Assembly: GCF_036417845.1 (NCBI RefSeq) | Contig: NC_089978.1 | Span: forward strand, 35,456,682 to 35,520,681 | Direction of reading: 5' to 3' | Origin: Apteryx mantelli | Lineage: Eukaryota; Chordata; Aves; Apterygiformes; Apterygidae | DNA length: 64,000 bases | Shown: positions 22,442 to 32,100 of the stretch, one piece after another | Position numbering within the stretch: position 1 is the stretch's first letter | Layout: every line of letters starts with the position of its first letter | Position numbers and translations under genes: made by a program | The notes under the pieces: generated by a model | What the model was told of the DNA's origin: nothing | What the model saw: the letters and a program-made list of their open reading frames with translations, nothing else | The model's database searches: none

Positions 22442-23887
22442 ATGTCGCTGCGTGAGTTATTGAGAAGGCACGGAAGCGGACCCTCAAGCCCTGGGATTGA
22501 CTGGGCAAATGATAATTGGGAAAATGAAGCCTCTGTTGTGTGTAGGATAGAGGAAGTCAGAGGTAACCAAAGAGATGGGAAAGGAAAAGGTGGTATATGT
22601 GCCATCTTAGGGGCCTGTTTACTGGCAGCCCAACAAGCCAATCGGACCCATCAAAAAACTAAGGAACAGTTACAAGAAAAGGTGCAGGAGTGTGTAGATC
22701 TTGAAAGAAAATTGAAATTAGAGAAAGAGCGAAATCAGAAATTACAAAACAAGTTAGAACTCGTCCTTTCAACAGCAAGGAAGCCCCCCACAGCAGCTCA
22801 GATTAGAAAAATGTTGGTGGAGGACCCGGACGATTGGGACGGAGATATATGGGGAAACAGCAGTAGTTCAGAGGACGATGGTGATTTGTACCCTCCAGAA
22901 CCCTCACCTCTGGATGTGCGGCCAGTTGTAAAAACCGAAACCGCAACAGGACCCCATGGGGGTAATGCTAGAACCACAGTTAGAACTACCCCTTACTCAG
23001 GAGACGAGATGGGAAAACTGCAAGAGAAATACTGCAGGCAACCTACAGAAACAGAAACTGAGTATTTGTGGCGGGTATCCTTAACAGGAGGTGATCGCAT
23101 AATACTAAGTGAAGAGGAGGCATCAGGATATTGGGGACCAGGAGTTTTCCTGACGGGTAGAGTTGGGAATCGCTCCCTCACCTCCCGAGTAGCCTACTGG
23201 GCAGGGGGACAGGACCCGAGGAACAGAGGAGAACCTTTGAGAATAGGTATAAATACCCACAGTGAGCTTACAGAAGCCATACAAAAGGCAGCTTGCGTAC
23301 AGCAGATATATGAAAGGGGAGCCTATGACGTCCCCATGCAAGCCCCAGTAAGCCCAAACAGCCTAACGCCTTTAATACGGGGATTGCCTACAGTGTTAAA
23401 GCTGAAGCTACAAGCAATACGAGATCGCATTGTAGCTGCAGAGGCACACAATCATAATAACCTCAATGCCCCCCCCATGCCAATACCGACATGGGCGGAT
23501 ACCTTGTTAGAAGTGCATCGAACTGCGCAAGAGATGGGGATGGATACCAAACCACGGGAAAAGCGCATTAGACAGGCTACTGCCTCATATGCCCCGAGGA
23601 GAGGACATTCCCCCCCCAGGCGGCACAACAAGGAAATGGGAACTAAACAAGAAGACAGGGAGAAACGAAATAGACTGTGGCGACATGCCCTGGCATTAGG
23701 TGTTCCACGATCCATGCTGCATAATCGGAAAACAGAAGACATAGAACAGATAGTGAGCAAACTGGAACAAGTGAAAAGGGTGACTCTGCCATCCGCCCCA
23801 CCTGGCTCACAAGATCGTAAACAAGAATCTAAGCCTAGTAACACTTTCTCAGAGTTACGAGAAGAGTTGCATGATCTAAAAAACTAG
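22442..23887 (+). CDS. gag: Gag polyprotein, 481 aa, ENS-1/ERNI-like, open
   Basis: First AUG of the genomic leader (A at -3), 98 nt after the LTR. The N-terminal part begins MSLRELLRRHG. A strongly charged heptad region at about residues 70-110 (E/K/L/Q-rich, ending KLELVL) predicts a coiled coil. An acidic patch (E127 to D149) is followed by YPPEP at 150-154. A basic stretch with RRGHSPPRRH lies near 386-395 and a P(S/T)AP-type late motif, PSAP, at 450-453. There is no CCHC zinc knuckle, so genome packaging must rely on the basic region. Length and coiled coil fit the chicken ENS-1/ERNI protein (about 490 aa, from memory). I cannot place matrix/capsid boundaries. The stop TAG immediately follows the slippery site. 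Confidence 0.9.
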   Translation: MSLRELLRRHGSGPSSPGIDWANDNWENEASVVCRIEEVRGNQRDGKGKGGICAILGACLLAAQQANRTHQKTKEQLQEKVQECVDLERKLKLEKERNQKLQNKLELVLSTARKPPTAAQIRKMLVEDPDDWDGDIWGNSSSSEDDGDLYPPEPSPLDVRPVVKTETATGPHGGNARTTVRTTPYSGDEMGKLQEKYCRQPTETETEYLWRVSLTGGDRIILSEEEASGYWGPGVFLTGRVGNRSLTSRVAYWAGGQDPRNRGEPLRIGINTHSELTEAIQKAACVQQIYERGAYDVPMQAPVSPNSLTPLIRGLPTVLKLKLQAIRDRIVAAEAHNHNNLNAPPMPIPTWADTLLEVHRTAQEMGMDTKPREKRIRQATASYAPRRGHSPPRRHNKEMGTKQEDREKRNRLWRHALALGVPRSMLHNRKTEDIEQIVSKLEQVKRVTLPSAPPGSQDRKQESKPSNTFSELREELHDLKN

Positions 23888-26019
23888 GTAGCGCTGGTCG
23901 AAAATCAGGCCAACCGACCCGAGTACTATCAATAGCGCAGCGGCCTGAAAGTTTAGAACCCCGGATTGTGATTCCGGTAGGACCAAGAAAACACAAAGTT
24001 TCTTTTTTAATTGATACTGGTGCACAGATAAGTGTTTTGGACAAACAGACAGCCAATAGGTTAAATATCAAACCATCTAGACGATCAATTTTTATAAAGG
24101 GAGTTACAGGAATTGCTGAATCTTGTCCTTTGGCAAAACTTTGTGCCTGGCTCCCGGGAGACAAACGTCTTACCAAATTTGAGGTAGTAATAAACCCAAA
24201 GGGAAATGACAACATTTTAGGGTTTGATGTTTTACGAGGAAGAAACTGGATACTCCCAAACGGTACCCGGTGGAGCTTTGGAACAGCTAACATCAAGCTT
24301 TTGCAAACCTCCCCCGTGCTGCCGCCTAGTAAGATAACTAATGTTAAACAGTACCCTTTAGCATCTGCTGCACGATCCGGAATAAGCAAAGTCATTAGAG
24401 ACCTAGAAGAGCAAGGGATTATAGAACGCACCCACTCCCCCTATAACTCTCCGGTGTGGCCTGTCGAAAAACCAAATGGAGAATGGCGATTAACAGTAGA
24501 TTATCGCCGATTGAATGCTAATACCGCTCCCCTCACGGCTGTGGCTGCGGTCCCCAATATAGCGGAACTGGTGAGTCAGCTTAGGACTGCAGCCCACCCC
24601 TGGATGGCCACACTAGATGTAAAAGATATGTTCTTCATGGTCCCGCTAATAAAAGAAGATAAAGACAAATTTGCTTTCACCTGGGAAGGCATTCAATATA
24701 CCTTCACTCGGCTGCCCCAGGGATACAAACACTCCCCCACCATCGCTCATAATGCATTAGCAAAAGTCTTAGATTCGCTTGGTACAACCCCTGGAGTAAA
24801 AGTCTATCAATATATAGATGATATACTAATAGGGGGACCTGAAAAGGAGGCAGTGCGACAAGAAGCCCACTTAATTTGGGAAAAACTGACTGAGATAGGG
24901 CTAAAGATACCACAAGAGAAATGTCAAGGACCTGCCCAAACAGTGACCTTCCTAGGCGCCAAATGGATAGCAGGAGCAGAAGCAATCCCTGAAAGGGTGC
25001 TCGAGACTTTAGAAAAATCCAAAAACCCAACTTGTAAAAAGGAGTTGCAACAAATTATGGGTACGTTGGGATATTGGAGAAAGCATGTCCCAGGATTCTC
25101 GATAATCGCCAGACCTCTTTATAACCTTATGCGAAAGAATAGCAAATGGGAATGGGACAACACCCATGAACAAGCATTAATGCAAATAATGCAAGCAATG
25201 AATCAGTATCAAAGACTAGGTCCCGTGCATCCCAGGAACCCTCTTGATGTAGAGTGGGGGTTTAGCACACATGCAACTTATTGTGCCATCTTCCAATCAC
25301 CAACAAGTGAACCTAAACGGCCAATTTTATTTGAATCCACTGCTTTCAAGGAGGCAGAACAAAGATATAGTGAATGGGAAAAAGGAATCTTAGCCATGGT
25401 AAGGGCTGTGAAGGCCACCGAAAAAATAGCGACCCAACAGAAAGTAATCTTAAGAGGGCCCTTCCACATTTTAGATGCTGTGAAACGAGGAACACCACCC
25501 CCTGAAGGTATAGCCCAGAGACAAACAGTTCGTAAATGGTATGCATATCTATCAGGAATCCAAGATAGCCTGGAAATAGAGGAGGGACTAGTAAAGATAA
25601 CCAAATACCAATTACCCCTAACTAGCCTTGTACCAGAAACAGTACCAAGCTACCCAAGATCTCCCATTGCAGTAGCTGAACCACTCACTGAAAAGTCTGA
25701 CCTAAATGGGGTATGGTTCACCGATGCCTCTTCACATAGGATAGCCACGGGGTGGCAATACAAAGCAGTTGCCTTAGAAATAAGCACAGGCCATACGATA
25801 ATAGAAGAAGGCAATGGCAGCGCCCAAGTAGGAGAACTCAAGGCTGTCCGACTTGCCATAAGAAATGGAGCAACAACAGTGTATACCGATTCATATGCAG
25901 TATTCAAGGGGGCCACAGACTGGATAGGATTCTGGGAATGTAATAAATGGCAAATAAATAGGTGCCCAGTATGGCAGCAAGCAGACTGGGAAGAGTTGTT
26001 GGAAGAAGGAAGGAAATAG
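23875..26019 (+). pseudogene. pol: pro-pol: protease, reverse transcriptase and most of RNase H, cut by in-frame TAG
   Basis: Entered by -1 frameshift; there is no AUG at the start. Counting from the GTG at 23968, the protease active site is DTGA at 16-19, with ILGFD near 83-87 as the second protease motif. Reverse transcriptase follows, with LDVKD (catalytic D217), LPQG at 249-252 and YIDD at 282-285. The Ile in YIDD is a variant of the common YVDD/YMDD. RNase H has the catalytic acids D586 (TDASS), E623 and D641 (TDSY). The frame ends at TAG 26017-26019, before the last RNase H acid and all of integrase. The same frame continues open after the stop, so a single nonsense change is the simplest reading. 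Confidence 0.93.
23878..23946 (+). promoter_or_regulatory. gag-pro -1 ribosomal frameshift signal with candidate pseudoknot
   Basis: The heptamer A AAA AAC (23878-23884) is in phase with gag and is followed at once by the gag stop TAG. The pro-pol frame is exactly -1 and is open from 23875. Six nt downstream, GCGCT-GGTCG (23891-23900) can pair with CGACC (23915-23919) and AGCGC (23934-23938). The loop bases AGGCC (23907-23911) can pair with GGCCT (23942-23946), giving a pseudoknot-like fold. The heptamer type and spacing match known retroviral -1 signals. The fold was worked out by eye only. Confidence 0.85.
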
Positions 26020-26985
26020 TCTATTGCAATAGGGTGGGTGAAAGCCCACAGCTCAGACGGAAGTCTGGCAGCTAAATGGAACGGGATAGTTGACAAGTTG
26101 TCGAGGGTAAGAGGAGTAACAGTAAGCGAAGTAGAGTGGGACAGAATAGGAGAATGGCTACATATACAGCAAGGACATTCAGGGGAAAAGGATTTAGTAA
26201 AAGAAAGTATAGCTCGAGGATGGCCCATAGATATAACAACTGCACGACGAATCATAACAGCCTGTCCTCAGTGCCAACTAAGATTAAAAAGGGATCATCC
26301 AGAACAGCAAGCCCCACTACATATCAGTAATAGAAAACAATTATGGCAAACCTGGCAGATTGATTATATAGGGCCTCTTAAACCATCAAGTGGGAGAAAA
26401 TATATATTAGTGGGAGTCGAGGTGGTCTCCCGTCTCCTCCGAGCGACAGCTGTCAGAACTGCGAATGGAGAAACTACCATTAAGGTATTACAAGAATGGT
26501 TCAGTGTATTACCGGTACCAAAGGAAATACAAAGCGATAATGGGACTCACTTTACAGCCCACGTAGTCCAGGACTGGGCGACACAAGAAGGGATTAGTTG
26601 GACATTCCACACCCCCTACTATCCCCAAGCAAACGGGATGGTGGAAAGGGCCAATGGCTTACTTAAAAGATATGCTCAAGTAGAAAAAGCGAGTTGGGAC
26701 CTACGCATTAACCATGCTGTGCATCTACTTAATAATCGATGGGGAACATTTGGTAGTCCCAGAACCCAGGCCTTTTGCCCTATCGATATGGGCATCGTTA
26801 AGGATAATCCTGACATTGATCCTGCACGTGGTAAACCAGGACAGCCTGTGATGGTAAAACTACCACAAATTGGAGTAGTCCCGTTAACATTGTCTAAACC
26901 CCGAGGACCCCTTGCATGGGAAGCACTTGATGCCACAGAAAAAACCCATCGAATCAGTTCTCGGTGGATAATTCCTGATTATTAA
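26020..26985 (+). pseudogene. pol: pol continued: RNase H C-terminus and integrase, downstream of the TAG
   Basis: Same frame as pro-pol and separated from it only by the stop codon. Counting from 26038, the missing RNase H acid is in the VDKL segment (D19, codon at 26092). Integrase follows, with the zinc-binding H42, H47, C76 and C79 and the catalytic triad D109 (IDYIG), D167 (SDNGTHF) and E203 (MVERANG). The last two are 35 residues apart, the D,D(35)E spacing of retroviral integrases. A C-terminal domain rich in beta-type residues (KPGQPVMVKL and on) ends in WIIPDY. Without readthrough this part is not made, so the copy cannot integrate by its own products. The integrase itself looks intact. 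Confidence 0.93.
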
Positions 26986-26995
26986 CCACTTATTC

Positions 26996-27012
26996 CGAGG
27001 CACCCTGCCTCG
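26996..27012 (+). other. Perfect 7-bp hairpin between pol and env
   Basis: CGAGGCA (26996-27002), loop CCC, TGCCTCG (27006-27012). It lies 10 nt after the pol stop and about 28 nt before the env splice acceptor. It could influence acceptor use, but no function is established. Confidence 0.5.
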
Positions 27013-27027
27013 AGGAAAACCTAAATG

Positions 27028-27041
27028 TGTTCTCTTACAGG
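27028..27041 (+). promoter_or_regulatory. env splice acceptor
   Basis: TGTTCTCTTACAG followed by G. A pyrimidine-rich stretch and CAG (ending 27040) lie 6 nt before the env AUG. The position directly upstream of env and downstream of pol is where a retroviral env acceptor is expected. Confidence 0.7.
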
Positions 27042-27046
27042 ATACC

Positions 27047-27307
27047 ATGTGGAGACTTGTGCTCCTACTCCAGACGGCCCGGGTGACAACATTGATCTCA
27101 AACCCATGGGGCAGCAATGTCAATATTTGGGAAAAGTTAGCTAGGGAAATACTAAATACCACTCACTTTTGTCTAGAAGGAGGAACTTCGGCGGCCCAAA
27201 TTTACACCACTTGCACTATTGGGTTCCCTACACCCCTAGAGACAGTGCAAAACAAGGCAATACTAGCAAATTTCAAAGTAACTAATACGTTTAATCAGAT
27301 GTCTTGA
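27047..27307 (+). pseudogene. env: env, N-terminal part of surface subunit, ends at in-frame TGA
   Basis: AUG in a good context (A at -3), six nt after the splice acceptor. The first residues, MWRLVLLLQTARVTT, are short and hydrophobic, as in a signal peptide. An N-glycosylation site (NTT) and cysteines follow. The frame ends at TGA 27305-27307 after 86 residues, but the same frame is open beyond it. The next codon is TGG, so a TGG-to-TGA change is one simple origin. As it stands, only a short secreted fragment could be made. Confidence 0.85.
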
Positions 27308-28276
27308 TGGGGTTCCGCCACAACACAGTATAACAAAGCAATGATAGAAATTAAGGTGAAAGGAATGTTTCCTGTGGTTGAGTGTGCTATGATGGTAAAT
27401 TGTACCAGCAAAACCCGACCGTGCCACAATTTTACGGAAGATGGGCCTCCTCTTAAATGTAATCAGACAACCAGTGTAACCTTTAACTATGCACATATTG
27501 TGCTCCCTACAGGAATGTTTTGGCTATGTGGGGTAAAAGCTTACTCCTACATTCCAGCCAATGCTACTGGTGGCCCCTGTACCATAGGTCGCTTGAGCAT
27601 CTATATGCCAAGCAAACAAGAGATTGAGGAAATAGCTGGGAATCAAACACGAAAGAGGAGGGAGGCCTCATCCCTCAACCCTGAATGTAATTCAGAAGTA
27701 ATCTTATTCTCAGCATCACAAATCTCAGCTGCAGCATTCCTTACACCTGGGGTGGGAGTTGCTATGAACTATCAAGCTATAAAAAAGATTGCATGTTCTT
27801 TAGCTAAAACTATCAACACCACTTCTGCTGCCTTATCAGCAATGCTTAGAGATGTGCAAGCCTTGCGTGCCGGTGTATTAGAAAACAGAGCGGCAGTTGA
27901 CTATCTTCTTTTACGACACAACCATGGATGTGAAGAATTCAAAGGCATGTGCTGCTTCAATCTGAGTGACCATTCGACCCTGATTGAAGGGGAGATCACA
28001 AACCTTAAACACCTAGCTTTGGACATTAAACAGCATAATGATAACGGGTTTAATTGGCTGCAAAAATTGTTCCAAAATTTCGGACTGTCTGTATCAGCTT
28101 GGCTCGCGTCGGGCTTACAAACTGTCATAATAATTGTACTCATGATAATCATTATATGTATTGCTTTTGTCTGCTTGAAAGCTTTAATATTACGCACAAT
28201 CTTTGCTAAGGTAAATGCTTTAAACACAGGCTACTTGCCTTTGCAACAACAAGATCAAACCCATGATTGTCCTTGA
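27308..28276 (+). pseudogene. env: env, rest of surface subunit and transmembrane subunit, after the TGA
   Basis: Same frame as the segment before the stop. Counting from the AUG at 27341 there are five N-X-S/T sites before the furin-type site RKRR at 104-107. The subunit after it has a hydrophobic loop between C116 and C152, an internal fusion loop rather than a free N-terminal one. Then come a heptad region, the immunosuppressive-domain position (about 181-196), a CX6CC motif (C197, C204, C205), an anchor helix at about 259-281 and a cytoplasmic tail of about 30 residues. An internal fusion loop with CX6CC is the pattern of alpharetrovirus envelopes. The surface subunit, about 200 residues in all, is short. 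Without readthrough or internal initiation it is not expressed. Confidence 0.88.
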
Positions 28277-28281
28277 GGGGC

Positions 28282-28294
28282 AAAAAAGGGGGGG
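28282..28294 (+). promoter_or_regulatory. Polypurine tract
   Basis: AAAAAAGGGGGGG, directly followed by TGTACGG. This is the expected plus-strand primer and normally marks the first base of U3, predicting U3 to start at 28295. Confidence 0.85.
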
Positions 28295-28326
28295 TGTACG
28301 GCTGTGACTCTGGTCACGGGGTGGAC
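28295..28326 (+). repeat. 32-nt segment between polypurine tract and LTR identity; probable extra U3 end
   Basis: It begins TGTACGGC, which resembles an inverted match to the LTR end GCGTGACA, as expected for LTR termini. It includes a small inverted repeat, GTGAC-TCTG-GTCAC. It has no counterpart before the 5' LTR, where the flank abuts TGACGGG directly. The full 3' LTR is therefore probably 28295-29103 (809 bp) and the 5' LTR is short by 32 nt. Confidence 0.65.
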
Positions 28327-29103
28327 TGACGGGCGAGTGAAGAGTTAACAGGACTGAAGTTTGTCAATTGATATGCAGAAGAACTGATAGCACAAGAGCT
28401 GAAGTGCACAAAGCTGCTGAACAGAGGACTTAACAGGACTAAAGAAGTCTACCAACCGATATGCGCAAGGACTGATATGCGCAAGGCTGCGGAATGATTA
28501 ACAAGACTGGAGAAGTGAAGTCTGCCACCTGGAATCTGCACGGACCCCCGGGGAGGGAAGAAACAATACGGAGGTGTTGTGGTCTTGCTTCGCTAGCAGG
28601 GTCCCCCCCCCCAAGCAGACAAACAGACAGTCCTGTGATTGTGAAACTTGCTAAAAGTCAGCAAAAGCAGTGTTTGCCCAGAGCCCCAGCCGTATAAAAA
28701 GAGACTTGGGAGCTAGGAGAGTTTGAGCAGGGACGGGAACGTGACCTGACCATCCTCTCCGGCTGGACCGTGAGTATCCCCCCCCTCCCCTTTTCCTGGG
28801 ACGCTGGGTTAAGGTAACTCCTCGAGGTTGAGAGCCCTCTCACTAGGAGAGTGAACAAGAAAGCTTTCAAGTAGGGATAAGCAGTCCTTCCAATTAATAA
28901 CGCAGTAATCGACGGTTTCAGGTTATCCTTTCTAAATTAGTAACTGATGGTTTTGTGTTATCCTTCCTAAATTAGTAATCGCATTATTTTAATGGATGTT
29001 ACTAATCCAAGAACTTGTGTGAGGAAATAAACATCTTTTTTATTATTATTATATTACTGTCTCAGTCGTTGCTATCGAACCTTCATAGCATAACAGCGTG
29101 ACA
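28327..29103 (+). repeat. 3' LTR (part shared with the 5' LTR)
   Basis: 777 bp, nearly identical to 21566-22343. It holds the TATA box at 28693-28700, the donor-like GTGAGT and the polyadenylation signal AATAAA at 29026-29031, and ends GCGTGACA at 29103 followed by CAAGC. As the downstream LTR it would supply the polyadenylation site for proviral RNA, and it could also drive flanking sequence. Confidence 0.97.
29026..29031 (+). terminator. Proviral polyadenylation signal (3' LTR)
   Basis: AATAAA followed by a T-rich and (TTA)n segment. Cleavage is expected within about 30 nt, near 29045-29060, defining R/U5. Confidence 0.8.
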
Positions 29104-29108
29104 CAAGC
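29104..29108. repeat. Target-site duplication, right copy (CAAGC)
   Basis: Directly follows the terminal CA of the 3' LTR and equals 21561-21565. The pre-insertion site would read through a single CAAGC. Confidence 0.85.
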
Positions 29109-32100
29109 AAGGCAACATATTGGACTCTCTGGAAAAATATAGCAGAGAGGAGGTATGAGGAAAGGCTCAAGCAGTATTTTCCTTCACCAGTGCAGATTTC
29201 AGCCCAGGCAGATACTTCTGTTAATTCCTCAGCAGCTTCGAGCAAGTGGACCACTCAACACACAGGCCTCCTTTAGTCTACCTGAAATGAGCTGGATGCA
29301 CTCCTCACCTGACAAGCACTACTTTTTCCCTTTCACCAGACCCTTCTTCACATGGAAGAACAGATCTGGAACCTATGAGTATTTAACAATTCTTGCTCTA
29401 CTCCATTCATGGGATTCAACGGAATCAATTTTACTATGCCTACAAAAAAAGGAAGCTAGTGATTAAGAATTATAGAAGTCTGAGAGGAGCCATGGGAAAG
29501 GAGTCTTTTTTCCTGTGTCTAGTTATCCAGAAGGCAGCCAGTCCTGTTTGAAAGAACCATCTTGCACGGAGTATGTCTTTTTGTTTCAGGTCCTTTTCCA
29601 TTTTGTTGGGGGGGAAGGTGGGTATTTTTGTTGGTGGTGGGTTTTTTTTGTTTGTTTGTTTTTTGACGTAGTGTTTTTTACTGGATTTTACTGTTCAGGG
29701 CTGAAAATATCATGTAAGACATGTTCCAAGACTGTAAGTTAAACTAATAAAGAGTGACAGCCAAGAAAGTCTCTTTTCAAGTCTTCTGAATTAAAAGAGA
29801 ATACTATCAACATAACATGAAATGGGGAGAGCTTATTTCAGTGCAGAATTTCTGCAGCTTCTTTGCATCTCAAAGCATAAGTCAGATACAGATTTGACAT
29901 GAATTAATACATCCCAAAATACATAATGAAAATGAATAGTTGTGATTCTGCATACTCAAGCAAAAGGAAATTGTTTGTCATTTATAAAAGTCCTCTCACT
30001 GACGTAAATAAGTCTGTTTGTACAAAAGTTGAGGCTTGCTGGGTGAACCTGGTTGTTCAGCACAACGAGTGGGAATCAGATATATACCCTAAAATTGTAC
30101 TTGTAGATTAGGTGGGGCAGTAATGTGAGCTGCGAGAGGAGGAAATGCCTGCTGCATGCACATGCTGGATCAGCTCATCCTGATCTGTGCCTCAAGCTTT
30201 GGAGAAAGATTAAAAAATGAAACCACAAATGGAAAAACAAATCTCGAGTTTTTCTAAAAGGCTGTGTTATGGCTTTCACTGTGTACTTTTGCTTTATATT
30301 ACAGACAAAACAATGAGTCATCTTTAAAAGCTGCTAATTGATTGGGTTGTGATCATGTGACCCATCAGCACTGTGTGTTGTTTTAATGTATTTTATAGCA
30401 AACAAACAAAAAGAGAAAAGATGTATTTGCAATAGAGATAGCAAAGTGGTCCTGTTTACTCATGTAAAGAGGAAAGAGACCCCACATTTAGGCAGTCAGC
30501 CTAAAATGCTCTCTTCTTTAATGTTTTATTTTTGTATTACATATTCACAAGAATTTGGTATTCTTTTAAACAGAGTCATTCTGTACAGAAGAGACTAGTT
30601 TAGACAGCTAAACTGAATAAAAGCAACACAGCATACAGAGGATGAAGTACAGCCCAGCCTAACTGGCCACAGGGTTCAGTTGCCCTTTGCAAATTTTTTA
30701 ATCATTTAGGCTGAAATTTCCTATTCTGAGTGTCTGCTTCAGGCCAATTTTTTTTCTTTATAATTTCACTGACAAAATTCACCTGTTTCTGTGAATGAGA
30801 CTAGGCAAAACACTGGTTTCTCTACATGGTTCCCCAAGAAGCCTTTTGTGTCTCCGTAATGTAGATGTTAGATTTGACAGAGTGGCTGCCTCTCTCTCAA
30901 TGACTTGCCTAGTCCTGTTAGGAAAAGAAAAAATTATGCCTATACATGGCATAGGTTATGAGATTTTGATAAACTGCCATGCATACAGGCTCAATAGATG
31001 TCTGCTGGTGCTTTACCAGCATCAGCTGTGCCCCAACCCAGGGCTCAGAAGGACCTTTCCTGCCTTTTCAGCCAGAGCCAAGAGCTGAAACTGAAAAGGG
31101 GAGAAGGCTTTCTCTGGTGCTCTTGCCCAGAGATGCCCTGGTATTGGAGAGGAGAAAGCCAGAGGGAAACAAGATCCAGCTTGGAAGGAGAGAGTCTGAA
31201 AAGTCAGCTGAAACAAAAAGCTTGGTGAAGGAGGGGACAGAGTTTATTTGCTGCTAAATATACTGTCCAGTACTCAACATCGGTTGTCCATATTGCTTAA
31301 CTGTTAGCTCACTCCCTTGTTCCACTTTGGGCTTGCTGTCTCCAAGAGACACATACAAGTAAGACCATGACCTTTATCCCCATTAGCTTTAACTTTTTTT
31401 GCCAAATCACAAATCCTCACAGAACAGGATGTTTAGTTTTCACTGTGCTCTTCTTCACTTCTTCAGGGGACATTTATTGCTTCCTAGCTCCACTGCAGTA
31501 CCTGAGTCCTTCACAAACCCCATAAGAGGAAGAAAAGGCTTTTGCCTCTCTATTTAAGACCATGAATTGTAGTAGAGAGGGGGTTAAGTAATACAGAAAA
31601 GCCACTAATTTGGAGGCTCTCATTTGTGACACCCCAGACTTGTTTTTCCCAGTATTTACCATGATCTGGCACTTTCTACATTCAAAGCACAGCTGCTGCT
31701 GTTCACTTGCAGCTGTGAGCGCTCACCCCTTCTGCAAATCAGATCCAAGGTTCAGTCAGGTCCAAGGCTCTCAGAAAATGAGAAATAGGCAACTAGTGAT
31801 GAGCTGTGCAAGTGGTACTTCAGTGGCCTGCTTACATTAGCTAGGAAACTTTACACAGTGGGTTCACGTCCGGCCTCCTCCTCTGCACCGAGAGCTCTAC
31901 ACAGGCTTTCTGGTTTTGGTGGTGTCACCCTCATTATGGATTGAAGATACAGTATTTATGGCCTCAGAAGGGGTCCTTGTTATGGTATTTCACGGCTGGT
32001 CTGCAATAAACACAATTGGCCCTGTGATTAATTTCTCCAGAGTGCTTGTCTGACAGCTGGGTTGGGAGCTGGCTTCTTGCTCACTACTACATGCCCAGTG

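Larger units (their letters stand above)
21566..29103 (+). mobile_element. Endogenous retrovirus, near-complete provirus
   Basis: A 7538-bp provirus in the order LTR, PBS, gag, pro-pol, env, PPT, LTR, bounded by TG...CA and a 5-bp direct duplication. The LTRs are almost identical, so insertion was recent on an evolutionary scale. Gag is open. Pol and Env each carry one in-frame nonsense codon, so this copy cannot make complete enzymes or envelope, though it could be complemented. Gag resembles in size and coiled-coil layout the product of the chicken ENS-1/ERNI family of LTR elements (recalled, not searched). The envelope transmembrane subunit is of alpharetrovirus type. Codon use and base composition are even across the genes, with no other transposon inserted. 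Confidence 0.97.

Noticed and set aside
23968..23968. GTG as the true start of pol
   Set aside because: The frame is open upstream to 23875 and overlaps the slippery site, so entry by -1 frameshift is the standard explanation.
23835..24431. 198-codon minus-strand frame
   Set aside because: Antisense shadow of gag-pol, where the + strand frame has clear protease and RT motifs.
26038..26038. GTG as a separate start for an independent integrase gene
   Set aside because: The frame is the same as pro-pol and is separated only by TAG. The residues just before and after the GTG complete RNase H, so a nonsense mutation explains it better than a separate gene.
25650..26255. 201-codon minus-strand frame over the RNase H region
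   Set aside because: Antisense shadow. It crosses the pol stop only because it is on the other strand, and it shows no motif.
30795..31260. Overlapping frames of 60-97 codons in several phases
   Set aside because: Frames in three + phases and one minus phase over the same DNA, none with recognisable motifs. Chance openness.
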